Shown here one piece after another: positions 23,481 to 30,414 of a DNA stretch of 64,000 nucleotides. The translations under genes were made by a program, and so were the position numbers. The DNA is taken from positions 62,001-126,000 of the forward strand of contig NZ_CALUCN010000008.1 in NCBI RefSeq assembly GCF_943914565.1. Reading direction: 5' to 3'. The stretch is from an uncultured Tessaracoccus sp. GTDB taxonomy: Bacteria; Actinomycetota; Actinomycetes; Propionibacteriales; Propionibacteriaceae. Positions within the stretch are counted from its first letter, which is position 1. Every line of letters starts with the position of its first letter. The notes under the pieces are model-generated. The model searched no databases, had not been told where the DNA came from, and worked only from the letters and a program-made list of their open reading frames with translations.

Positions 23481-24155
23481 GTGCCGTCCGCGTCGAGCGT
23501 CGCGGACGCACTCGCCCGGGCCTACCCGGACGCCCGGTGCGAACTCGACTTCCGCACGCCGTTCGAACTCCTCGTCGCGACGGTGCTGTCGGCGCAGTCG
23601 ACCGACCGTCGCGTGAACGCCGTGACGCCCGCGCTCTTCGAGCGGTTCCCCGACGCGCTCGCCCTCGCGGAGGCGGAGCCCGCCGACGTCGAGGCGATCA
23701 TCCGCCCGGTGGGCATGTACCGCACGAAGGCCCGGTCGCTCCTGGGCCTCGCCCGCCGCATCGTCGACGAGCACGACGGCCGGGTGCCCGCGACGCTCGA
23801 GGAGCTCGTCGCGCTGCCCGGCGTGGGCCGGAAGACCGCCAACGTCGTCCTCGGCAACGCCTTCGGCATCCCCGGCGTCACGCCCGACACCCACGTCATC
23901 CGCGTCGCCAACCGGCTCGGCTGGGTGGACTCCACGAAACCGGGCGACGTCGAGCGTGCCGTCATGGCGATCGTGCCGGAGCCGCGCTGGACGATGGCCT
24001 CGCACCAGCTCATCCGGCACGGCCGACGCGTCTGCCACGCCCGGCGCCCGGCCTGCGGCGCCTGCCCGGTGGCCGACGCGTGCCCCAGTCGCGCCATCGG
24101 GGAGCAGGACCCGGCGCTGGCAGCCGGCCTCGTCCGGACGGAGGCACGCGCATGA
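23481..24155 (+). CDS. nth: Endonuclease III (DNA glycosylase/AP lyase)
   Basis: 224 residues. Removes oxidised pyrimidines and nicks the abasic site (base-excision repair). The helix-hairpin-helix LPGVGRKTANVVLGNAFG holds the catalytic Lys (GRKTA), and VTPDTHVIRVANR the catalytic Asp. The 4Fe-4S motif C-X6-C-X2-C-X5-C is visible as CHARRPACGACPVADAC near the C-terminus. GTG start placed four bases after the DUF4177 stop; ATGA overlap with the next gene. The basic C-terminal part and length are normal for actinobacterial Nth. Confidence 0.95.
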   Translation: MPSASSVADALARAYPDARCELDFRTPFELLVATVLSAQSTDRRVNAVTPALFERFPDALALAEAEPADVEAIIRPVGMYRTKARSLLGLARRIVDEHDGRVPATLEELVALPGVGRKTANVVLGNAFGIPGVTPDTHVIRVANRLGWVDSTKPGDVERAVMAIVPEPRWTMASHQLIRHGRRVCHARRPACGACPVADACPSRAIGEQDPALAAGLVRTEARA

Positions 24156-24742
24156 GGCGACGCATCCCCGCCGTGCTGGCCACGCTGCTGCTGGCCGGCT
24201 GCCAGGCGAGCCCTGTGGCGCCGCCCCCCGCCCCGACGCCCGAACCCTCCCCGACGGCGAACCTCACCGCCCTGCGCGAGGAGTACGGCCTGCCCGACTG
24301 CCCGGACACCGACGCCGGCGCGGAGGCCGTCGGGGGCGGGCTGCCGCGCACGGCGCTGCCCTGCCTGGGCTCCGACAAGGTGGTGAACCTCGCCGGGCTG
24401 CCGCGCACGCCCACGGTGGTGAACCTCTGGGCCCAGTGGTGCGGGCCGTGCCGGGAGGAGTCGGGGCACCTGCGCGAGGTGTCCCGCCGTCGCGACGACG
24501 TGGCCTTCGTCGGCATCAACTACAACGACCCCAAGCCCGACTGGGCGCTCGAGTTCGCGTCGGTCGTCGGCTGGCACTACCCGCACGTGCAGGACATGGA
24601 CAAGACGCTGCGGGCCGAGCTCGGCGTCCCCGGCATCCCGATGACCCTGTTCGTCGACGCCGACGGCCGCATCGTGCACCGCCACCCCGGGGTGCTGCAG
24701 TCGGCCGAGCAGCTCGAGCAGCTCATCGAGGAGCACCTGTGA
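24152..24742 (+). CDS. Thioredoxin-like lipoprotein
   Basis: 196 residues. Signal MRRRIPAVLATLLLAGC ends in a lipobox Cys (LLAGC), followed by a Pro-rich linker to about residue 30. The thioredoxin fold has WCGPC at about residues 96-100 (NLWAQWCGPCREE) and the cis-proline loop GIPMTLFVD. It is membrane-anchored and exported, so a TlpA/ResA-like extracytoplasmic thiol-disulfide role is likely. Extra cysteines at PDCPDT and LPCLGS lie before the thioredoxin core. It overlaps nth (ATGA) and the NUDIX gene (GTGA), matching the mycobacterial order nth-Rv3673c-Rv3672c as I remember it. Confidence 0.9.
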   Translation: MRRRIPAVLATLLLAGCQASPVAPPPAPTPEPSPTANLTALREEYGLPDCPDTDAGAEAVGGGLPRTALPCLGSDKVVNLAGLPRTPTVVNLWAQWCGPCREESGHLREVSRRRDDVAFVGINYNDPKPDWALEFASVVGWHYPHVQDMDKTLRAELGVPGIPMTLFVDADGRIVHRHPGVLQSAEQLEQLIEEHL

Positions 24743-25359
24743 GCCTCGACCAGCTCCGCGACGCGCTGCGCGACCCGGCCCCACGTCGAGCCGTGGACAT
24801 CGACCGGCGCCCGCGGGGCGAGCGCGCGGCGGCGGTGCTCATGCTGTTCTCGGACGCCCCCGACCCCGAGGTCACGCTCCTGCGCCGCGCGAGCACGTTG
24901 CGGCACCACGCCGGCCAGATCGCCCTGCCCGGCGGGCGGATCGACCCCGGCGACGACGGCCCGGTCGGCGCAGCCCTGCGCGAGGCCGGCGAGGAGGTGG
25001 GCCTGGGCTCCGACGACGTGCGTGTGCTCGGGCAGCTACCACCGGTGTGGGTGCCGCGCTCCAACTACGACGTGACCACGGTGGTCGGCACCTGGCCCGG
25101 CGGCGAGCTGGGCCCTGCGGACCCGGCCGAGACCGCGTCGGTGCGGCAGGTGCCGGTATCGGTGCTCGCCTCGGACGCGGTGCGACGAACGGCCCGGCAC
25201 CCGCGGGGCGTGCTGGGGCCGGCGTTCGTGCTGCCCGATGCGTTCGTGTGGGGACTCACCGCCCACCTGCTCGACTGGGTGCTGGACCTGGGTGGGTGGT
25301 CGTCCGGCTGGGACCGCGACGCGGTCGTCGACATCCCGCCCGAGTACCGCCGCGACTGA
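24739..25359 (+). CDS. NUDIX hydrolase, CoA-pyrophosphatase-like
   Basis: 206 residues. 'LRRASTLRHHAGQIALPGGRIDPGDDGPVGAALREAGEEVGL' contains the NudL-type lead-in (R..H.GQ.A.PGG) and the NUDIX box, with REAGEEVG as the metal-binding helix; the first box Glu is replaced by Asp. Such enzymes hydrolyse CoA or other nucleoside diphosphate derivatives. The GTG start overlaps the thioredoxin stop. It converges with the holin-like gene 39 bases away; both stops lie within an 8-bp inverted repeat (25357-25364 / 25394-25401) of weak terminator character. Confidence 0.88.
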   Translation: MSLDQLRDALRDPAPRRAVDIDRRPRGERAAAVLMLFSDAPDPEVTLLRRASTLRHHAGQIALPGGRIDPGDDGPVGAALREAGEEVGLGSDDVRVLGQLPPVWVPRSNYDVTTVVGTWPGGELGPADPAETASVRQVPVSVLASDAVRRTARHPRGVLGPAFVLPDAFVWGLTAHLLDWVLDLGGWSSGWDRDAVVDIPPEYRRD

Positions 25360-25398
25360 GCGCGACGCCACCCGGCACGTCGCCCGACGAGGGCGCGC

Positions 25399-25854
25399 TC
25401 AGGCGGTCTCGCCCGGCACGACCCCGAGGTTCGGACGCCGCTCCGGCATGGCCGGGTCCTCGCGCTGGGACCAGCCGTCGGAGATCGCCTTGATCGTCGA
25501 CTTGGCCTCGGCGATCGTGGCCTCCGGGGCCTTGATCTTCTTGTACCGACGCAGCCCGACCAGCGCGAAGATCCCGGCGAGGACGAGCGACACCACGGTC
25601 GCGATGAGGAACCCGAAGATGAGCGACAGCGCCAGGCTGAGCCCGGTGAGGGTCATCAGCCAGGTGAACAGCGCCGCGAGGGCGATCACGAACATCCACA
25701 CGGCGTGCAGCGCGAACCCGAGGGAGATCGCGAGCATGCCCGTGCCGACGCCGGCGTGCTTCGCCGCGGGGCCGAGCTCGGCCTTGGCCAACTCGACTTC
25801 CTTGCTGAGGAACACGCCCAGCTGGTGCTTGATGGTGGTCACGTGGTCAGCCAT
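25399..25854 (-). CDS. Phage-holin-like (holin 3_6) membrane protein
   Basis: 151 residues: an amphipathic N-terminus (SKEVELAKAELGPAAKHAG), two long hydrophobic hairpin helices between about 35 and 100, then a basic RRYKKIK stop-transfer and a soluble tail. The composition matches the actinobacterial 'phage holin family' (putative Actinobacteriota holin-X), which despite the name is a chromosomal membrane protein of unknown role. No phage genes are nearby. The start has an AGGAA ribosome site. The adjacent methyltransferase gene on the same strand ends far enough away that they may be separate. Confidence 0.8.
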   Translation of the reverse strand: MADHVTTIKHQLGVFLSKEVELAKAELGPAAKHAGVGTGMLAISLGFALHAVWMFVIALAALFTWLMTLTGLSLALSLIFGFLIATVVSLVLAGIFALVGLRRYKKIKAPEATIAEAKSTIKAISDGWSQREDPAMPERRPNLGVVPGETA

Positions 25855-25905
25855 ATCGTTCCTTTCTGCAGCGTCCAGCCTATGCGGTTCGGGCGGCAGG
25901 CGGGC

Positions 25906-26643
25906 TCAGACCTTGATCTCGAGACCGTCGTCGGGCAGCTGCACCGGCTGGCTCAGCTCCGCGTGGTCCACCCACGCGCGCCAGCACAGCAGCTGGAACG
26001 GCAGCTTCAGGTCCTCGCCCGGCCGGGCGGCCGAGTCGTAGAGGTCCATCACCTGGTCGACGAGGCGCTGCAGCTGGTGCTCGCCCAGCGTCCGCGCGAA
26101 CGGCTGCCGGCGCACCATGGCGTCCATCGCCTCGCGGGAGAGCCGCTCCCAGATGCGGAACGCCCGGGTCTCGATCTCCGGGAAGTAGTGCGACTCCCGC
26201 AGCTGCTCGAGGGACTGGTGCCCGTAGTCACCGCGCATCGCCATCGGGTCGTAGCGGCGCAGCAGCGCGGCGAGGCGCCGCACCCACGGCACCGAGTCGT
26301 CGCGGATCAGGTACGACGCAGCGAGGCAGCCGCCGGGACGCAGCACCCGCACGATCTGCGGCAGCGCCTGGCCGGCGTCGAGCCGGTGGAAGCCCTGGTG
26401 GGTGAAGACGACCTCGAACTGGAAGGGGTCGACGGGGATCGCCTCCGCCCGCGCATGGATCGGCACCACACCCTTGGCCGCTCGGAACCGCTGGAGCGCG
26501 CGCTCGTCGGCCGTGAGCGCGAACACCTCGTGTCCGCGCCGGGCGAGGAGCCGCGGCAGCGCATGGTCGTCACCGACGACGAGCCCTCTGACGCCCGACC
26601 ACACGGCGAGCCAGTCGAGGGCCTCGGGGGGAAACCTGCTCAC
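25906..26643 (-). CDS. SAM-dependent methyltransferase (class I)
   Basis: 245 residues. RGLVVGDDHALPRLLARRGHEVFALTADERAL is a Rossmann-like motif I/II, somewhat degenerate (GDDHALP instead of GxGxG); 'FEVVFTHQGFHRLDAGQALPQIVRVLRPGGCLAASYL' is the motif IV to post-motif region of small-molecule methyltransferases. Substrate unknown. The GTG start is preceded by a strong GAGGAGG site, and a CTATAG stretch about 26 bases upstream on this strand may be its -10. It is divergent from the tad locus, sharing a 94-bp region with a TTGTCCACAGGTTC motif. Confidence 0.82.
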   Translation of the reverse strand: MSRFPPEALDWLAVWSGVRGLVVGDDHALPRLLARRGHEVFALTADERALQRFRAAKGVVPIHARAEAIPVDPFQFEVVFTHQGFHRLDAGQALPQIVRVLRPGGCLAASYLIRDDSVPWVRRLAALLRRYDPMAMRGDYGHQSLEQLRESHYFPEIETRAFRIWERLSREAMDAMVRRQPFARTLGEHQLQRLVDQVMDLYDSAARPGEDLKLPFQLLCWRAWVDHAELSQPVQLPDDGLEIKV

Positions 26644-26678
26644 GTCAACCTCCTCGCGCCCACCCTATAGCGCCCCAG

Positions 26679-26692
26679 TTGTCCACAGGTTC
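26679..26692 (+). promoter_or_regulatory. TTGTCCACAGGTTC motif upstream of ssd/tad
   Basis: The last ten bases, CCACAGGTTC, recur at 32708-32717 upstream of the pilin gene, the second Tad transcription unit. The first nine bases equal an actinobacterial DnaA box, but there is no cluster. Its role is unknown. Confidence 0.35.
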
Positions 26693-26737
26693 CAAGTCGC
26701 GTGCAAGTGCCGGGCGTGTCGCTGCCAACACTGGGGC

Positions 26738-27742
26738 ATGAGCAATTCCGCCGTGCTGCTCGCCGCGCGCGAGCCGTCCCTCGTCGAGGCCGTCGAGGCA
26801 TCCGCACTCGCGCTCGACGTGGGCCTCGACGTCGTCACCGACCCCGACGAACTCGCCGCCCGCTGGCACACCGCCCGGCTGCGGCTCGTCGCGGCCGACA
26901 TGGTCCGACGCGTGCTGTCGCTCGGTGCGCCGCCGGGCACGCACCTCGTCGGGCGCACCGCCGACGACCTCGCCGCCGCCTCCGCGGAGACCGGCTGCCC
27001 CGTCCTGCTCCTGCCCGGTGCCTCCGGCCGGCTCGCGGACCTCCTCGCGGGCACGTCGGCCGACGCCGGCCCGGCCGCGCACGTCGTCGCCGTGCGCGCG
27101 GCCAGCGGTGGGCTCGGCGCCTCGACGCTGTGCGTCGCGCTCGGCCAGGAGGCCGTCCGACGAGGCATGCGGGCCGTGTGCGTCGAGCTCGCGCCGCACG
27201 GTGGTGGGCTGGACCTGCTGGTGGGCCGCGAGACCGACGAGGGGGTGCGCTGGGCGGACGTGGCCCGGGCCCGCGGCGAGCTGGGCGGCATCGAGGACGC
27301 CCTCGTCCGTGCCCAGGGCCTCGGCGTCCTCGCACTCGACCGCGAGCGCGCGCTCGTGCCCGACGCGGAGGCCGTGCACGCGGTGCTCGGGGCGCTGCGC
27401 CGGTCGGTCGACGTCGTGTTCCTGGACCTCGGCCGCCAGCCGCACCCCGACGCGGACCAGCAGGTCCTGCTCGTCGGGGCGGACGTGCGCAGCGTGGCCG
27501 CAGCCCGTATGGCCGCGAAGCACCACGTGGGGCCGGGTGGGCTCGTCGTGCGACGCGGGCGGGGCCGGCAGCTCGCCGCGCGCGTCGTCGCCGACTCGCT
27601 CGGTGCGCCGCTGCTGGGTGCCCTGCGTGAGGACACGTCGGTGCCGCGGCTCGCCGAGCTCGGCCAGCCGCCGCTGTCCGCGCCGGCGCGCAAGCTGCGC
27701 AAGGACGTCAGCATCATCCTGGACGGGCTGCGCCATGGCTGA
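26738..27742 (+). CDS. ssd: Septum-site-determining-like protein (Ssd/CpaE type)
   Basis: 334 residues. An N-terminal receiver-like domain (about 1-105) precedes a MinD/ParA-like P-loop domain. The Walker A position reads ASGGLGASTLC: the deviant-Walker glycines are kept, but the lysine of GKT/GKS is Ala. The later strand is 'VDVVFLDLGRQPHPDA'. In Tad systems CpaE/Ssd helps place the secretion machinery; the mycobacterial homologue Rv3660c affects septation. The ATG overlaps nothing upstream; the stop overlaps the TadA ATPase start by eight bases. Loss of the lysine suggests weak or no ATP hydrolysis. Confidence 0.85.
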   Translation: MSNSAVLLAAREPSLVEAVEASALALDVGLDVVTDPDELAARWHTARLRLVAADMVRRVLSLGAPPGTHLVGRTADDLAAASAETGCPVLLLPGASGRLADLLAGTSADAGPAAHVVAVRAASGGLGASTLCVALGQEAVRRGMRAVCVELAPHGGGLDLLVGRETDEGVRWADVARARGELGGIEDALVRAQGLGVLALDRERALVPDAEAVHAVLGALRRSVDVVFLDLGRQPHPDADQQVLLVGADVRSVAAARMAAKHHVGPGGLVVRRGRGRQLAARVVADSLGAPLLGALREDTSVPRLAELGQPPLSAPARKLRKDVSIILDGLRHG

Positions 27743-28862
27743 GCTCTCGGCCATCCGTGAACGGCTCGGGGCGCTCGGCCGCCCGCACGGCCCCGGCGAC
27801 GTGGCCGCGGTGCTGCGCGGCCTCGGGGAGGTCGTCACCGACGCCCGCGTGCTCGCGGTGATGGACCAGCTGCGGCGCCACTCGGTCGGCGCGGGCCCGC
27901 TCGAGGAGCTGCTCCGATCGCCGCGCGTGAGCGACGTGGTGGTGAACGGCCCGGACGACGTCTTCGTCGACGCCGGCGACGGGCTCCGACGCGCGGACGT
28001 CACGTTCGTCGACGACGAACAGGTCCGCCGCCTCGCGATCCGGCTCGCCGCGGCCGCCGGACGCCGCCTCGACGACAGCCAACCGTTCGTCGACGGCCGG
28101 CTCCCCGACGGCACCCGGCTGCACGCGGTGCTCGCACCGGTGGCGATGCCGGGCACGTGCCTGTCCCTGCGGGTGCCGGCCGAGCGCAGCTTCTCGCTCG
28201 ACGACCTCGTCGCGGCCGGGTCGATGCCCGCCCAGGGTGCCGAGCTGCTGCGCCGCGTCGTGGCGGCGAAGGTGCCGTTCCTCATCAGCGGCGGCACCGG
28301 CTCCGGGAAGACGACGCTGCTCGCCGCACTGCTCGCCGAGGTGCCGCACGACGAACGCATCGTGCTCGTCGAGGACGCCCGCGAGCTCACCCCCAACCAC
28401 CCGCACTGCGTGCGGATGGAGGGACGCCCGGCCAACGCCGAGGGCACCGGCGGCATCACCCTGACCGACCTGGTCCGCCAGGCGCTGCGCATGCGCCCCG
28501 ACCGCGTGGTGCTGGGTGAGGTGCGCGGCGGGGAGATCACGGATCTGCTGCGCGCACTGAACACCGGCCACGAGGGTGGGTGCGCCACGATCCACGCCAA
28601 CTCCGTCGCCGACGTGCCCGCCAGGCTCGAGGCGCTCTGCGCGTTGGGCGGGCTCGACCGGGACGCGTGCCACGCGCAGGTCGCCGCGGCGCTGCGGCTC
28701 GTGATCCACATCCGCAGGGACCGCAGCGGGCACCGTCGGGTGGAGGAGGTGGGCGTGGTGCGCCGCGAAGGAGAGCGCGTGCACATCACGCCGGGGCTGA
28801 GGTTCCGGGCGGATGGCCTGGACCAGCTCGCGGACCTCCCTGAGCTCGAGGACGTGCGGTGA
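27735..28862 (+). CDS. tadA: Tad pilus assembly ATPase (CpaF/TadA)
   Basis: 375 residues, type II/IV secretion ATPase of the CpaF group, driving Flp-type pilus assembly at the inner membrane. 'RVSDVVVNGPDDVFV' is the N-terminal domain signature; Walker A GGTGSGKTT (near 186-194), the Asp box 'VLVEDARELTPNHPHCVRME', Walker B 'RMRPDRVVLGEVRGGE' and the His box 'TGHEGGCATIHANSV' are all intact, so it should be active. Shares overlaps with ssd (8 bp) and tadB (GTGA). Confidence 0.94.
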   Translation: MAELSAIRERLGALGRPHGPGDVAAVLRGLGEVVTDARVLAVMDQLRRHSVGAGPLEELLRSPRVSDVVVNGPDDVFVDAGDGLRRADVTFVDDEQVRRLAIRLAAAAGRRLDDSQPFVDGRLPDGTRLHAVLAPVAMPGTCLSLRVPAERSFSLDDLVAAGSMPAQGAELLRRVVAAKVPFLISGGTGSGKTTLLAALLAEVPHDERIVLVEDARELTPNHPHCVRMEGRPANAEGTGGITLTDLVRQALRMRPDRVVLGEVRGGEITDLLRALNTGHEGGCATIHANSVADVPARLEALCALGGLDRDACHAQVAAALRLVIHIRRDRSGHRRVEEVGVVRREGERVHITPGLRFRADGLDQLADLPELEDVR

Positions 28863-29638
28863 TCGCGTCGGCGCTCGCGGGGCTCGCCGGGTGGTGCGCC
28901 ACCCCGGCCGGCGGGTCACGCGGGCTCGCCCGACTCCGAACGCGTCGCCCGAGGCGCAGGATCGACCTGCGGGTCACCCCGGTCATCGGCGCGGCACTCC
29001 TGGTGGGCGCGCTGCTCGTCGCACTCCTGGGGCTCGCCGGGCTCGGCTGGGCCGTCTCGGGCGGCGTCGCGGCCGGCACCCTCACCTGGCTCTGGCTCGC
29101 GCGCCGCAGGGCCAGGGCCGCGAAACGACGGCGGGCCGACGTCGCCGCGTCCGCGCGGCTGCTCGCGTCCCTGCTGCGCTCCGGGCAGATCCCCGCCGTG
29201 GCGCTGCGCGAAGCCGCCGACGACCACCCGCAGCTCGCCGAGGCCGCAGCTGCCTCGGCACTCGGGGCCGACGTCGCCCACGCGCTCGAGCGCGGCGCCA
29301 CCCGACCCGGAGCCGCGGGGCTCGCCACGATGGCGGCCGCGTGGCGGGTGAGCGAACGCAGCGGGGCGCCCGTCGCCGGGGTCCTCATGCGCGTGGCCGA
29401 GTCGCTGCGTGAGGAACACCAGGTCGCGGAGGTCGTCGACACCGAGCTCGCCGCCGCCCGCACGTCGGGGCACATCATGGCGGTGCTGCCGTTCGGCGCG
29501 CTCGGGCTCGGGTTCTTCGCCGGCGGCAACCCGGTGGAGTTCCTCCTCGGCTCGGTGCTCGGGCAGTGGCTCGCGACGGCAGCGGTCGTGCTCACCGCGG
29601 TGGGCGTCGTGTGGACGGAGAGGCTGGCGCGCACATGA
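28859..29638 (+). CDS. tadB: Tad pilus membrane protein TadB
   Basis: 259 residues. Type II secretion F-domain membrane protein: two N-terminal hydrophobic helices (about 42-82), a cytoplasmic helical bundle 'RLLASLLRSGQIPAVALREAADD', and the closing part 'EVVDTELAAARTSGHIMAVLPFGALGLGF' with two more helices. It forms the platform with TadC. GTG start overlapping the ATPase stop; ATGA overlap with tadC. Position and size fit the mycobacterial Rv3658c. Confidence 0.85.
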   Translation: MIASALAGLAGWCATPAGGSRGLARLRTRRPRRRIDLRVTPVIGAALLVGALLVALLGLAGLGWAVSGGVAAGTLTWLWLARRRARAAKRRRADVAASARLLASLLRSGQIPAVALREAADDHPQLAEAAAASALGADVAHALERGATRPGAAGLATMAAAWRVSERSGAPVAGVLMRVAESLREEHQVAEVVDTELAAARTSGHIMAVLPFGALGLGFFAGGNPVEFLLGSVLGQWLATAAVVLTAVGVVWTERLART

Positions 29639-30342
29639 CCGCACTCGTGATGCTCCTCGCGGCCGCGACGGCCGCCCTGCTGCTGCCCCGGGCGCCCCTC
29701 GCGCGCCTGACGGAGCGGGCGGCCCCACGCACGACGACGACCCGCCCCGAGGCGCGGTACCCCGCCTGGCTGCGCGCGACGGGAGCCGGCACCGCCGGGG
29801 GAGTCCTCTGGCTGCTCCTCCCCGCTGCCGCGCCGGTCGCGCTCGTGGTCGCGGCCGTGGTGTTCGTCGCCACGGGGCGGCTGCGCAAGCGCGTGAGCCA
29901 CCGGGCGGAGCGCAGCCAACTCGCCGACGCGCTCGAGTTCCTCGCGGTGTGCCTCGACGCGGGCGCGCCCGTGCGCAGCGCCCTGCACACCGTCGTGACG
30001 GTGTCCCCGCGAGAGACCGCCACGGTCCTGCGACGCGTGCTCACCCACCTGGACCTCGGACGCTCCGCGGAGGAGGCGTGGGCCGAGCTGCGCGACCACC
30101 CCGTCTGGACCATGCCCGCGCGCGACATGGTGCGCTCCGCCCGCTCCGGCACGAGCCTCGCCGACACCCTGCGGCTCCACGCCGACGACGCCCGCGTCGC
30201 CCACCGCGACGCCTCCATGAAGCGGGCCCGCACCGTCGGGGTGCGCTCCGTCGTGCCGCTCATGGCGTGCTTCCTGCCCGCGTTCGTGCTCATCGGGGTG
30301 GTGCCCATCATCGCCGGCCTGCTCGGCAACCTCCTCGGATGA
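29635..30342 (+). CDS. tadC: Tad pilus membrane protein TadC
   Basis: 235 residues from MTALVMLLAAATAALLL. Hydrophobic helices near the N-terminus and at 50-85, then the F-domain 'ADALEFLAVCLDAGAPVRSALHTVV', 'VWTMPARDMVRSARSGTSLADTLRLHADD' and the terminal 'KRARTVGVRSVVPLMACFLPAFVLIGVVPIIAGLL', the standard ending of TadB/TadC proteins. Partner of TadB. Followed after 72 bases by the helicase gene, which separates it from the pilin genes. Confidence 0.87.
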   Translation: MTALVMLLAAATAALLLPRAPLARLTERAAPRTTTTRPEARYPAWLRATGAGTAGGVLWLLLPAAAPVALVVAAVVFVATGRLRKRVSHRAERSQLADALEFLAVCLDAGAPVRSALHTVVTVSPRETATVLRRVLTHLDLGRSAEEAWAELRDHPVWTMPARDMVRSARSGTSLADTLRLHADDARVAHRDASMKRARTVGVRSVVPLMACFLPAFVLIGVVPIIAGLLGNLLG

Positions 30343-30402
30343 GCGGGCACCGGCGGATGCCGCGCCCCGCCCGTCGACGGGGGTCCGCCGCGGCGGGCGA
30401 AG

Positions 30403-30408
30403 TAGAGT
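30403..30408 (+). promoter_or_regulatory. Leaderless -10 element TAGAGT before the helicase
   Basis: TAGAGT, six bases, then the GTG start at 30415, indicating that the helicase has its own promoter inside the tad locus. Confidence 0.5.
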
Positions 30409-30414
30409 GCCTGC

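Noticed and set aside
25399..25854. Prophage remnant (holin)
   Set aside because: The protein belongs to a chromosomal membrane family; no lysin, terminase, capsid or integrase is around.
26679..26687. Chromosomal replication origin (TTGTCCACA DnaA box)
   Set aside because: A single box without a cluster, and no dnaA, dnaN or rpmH genes.
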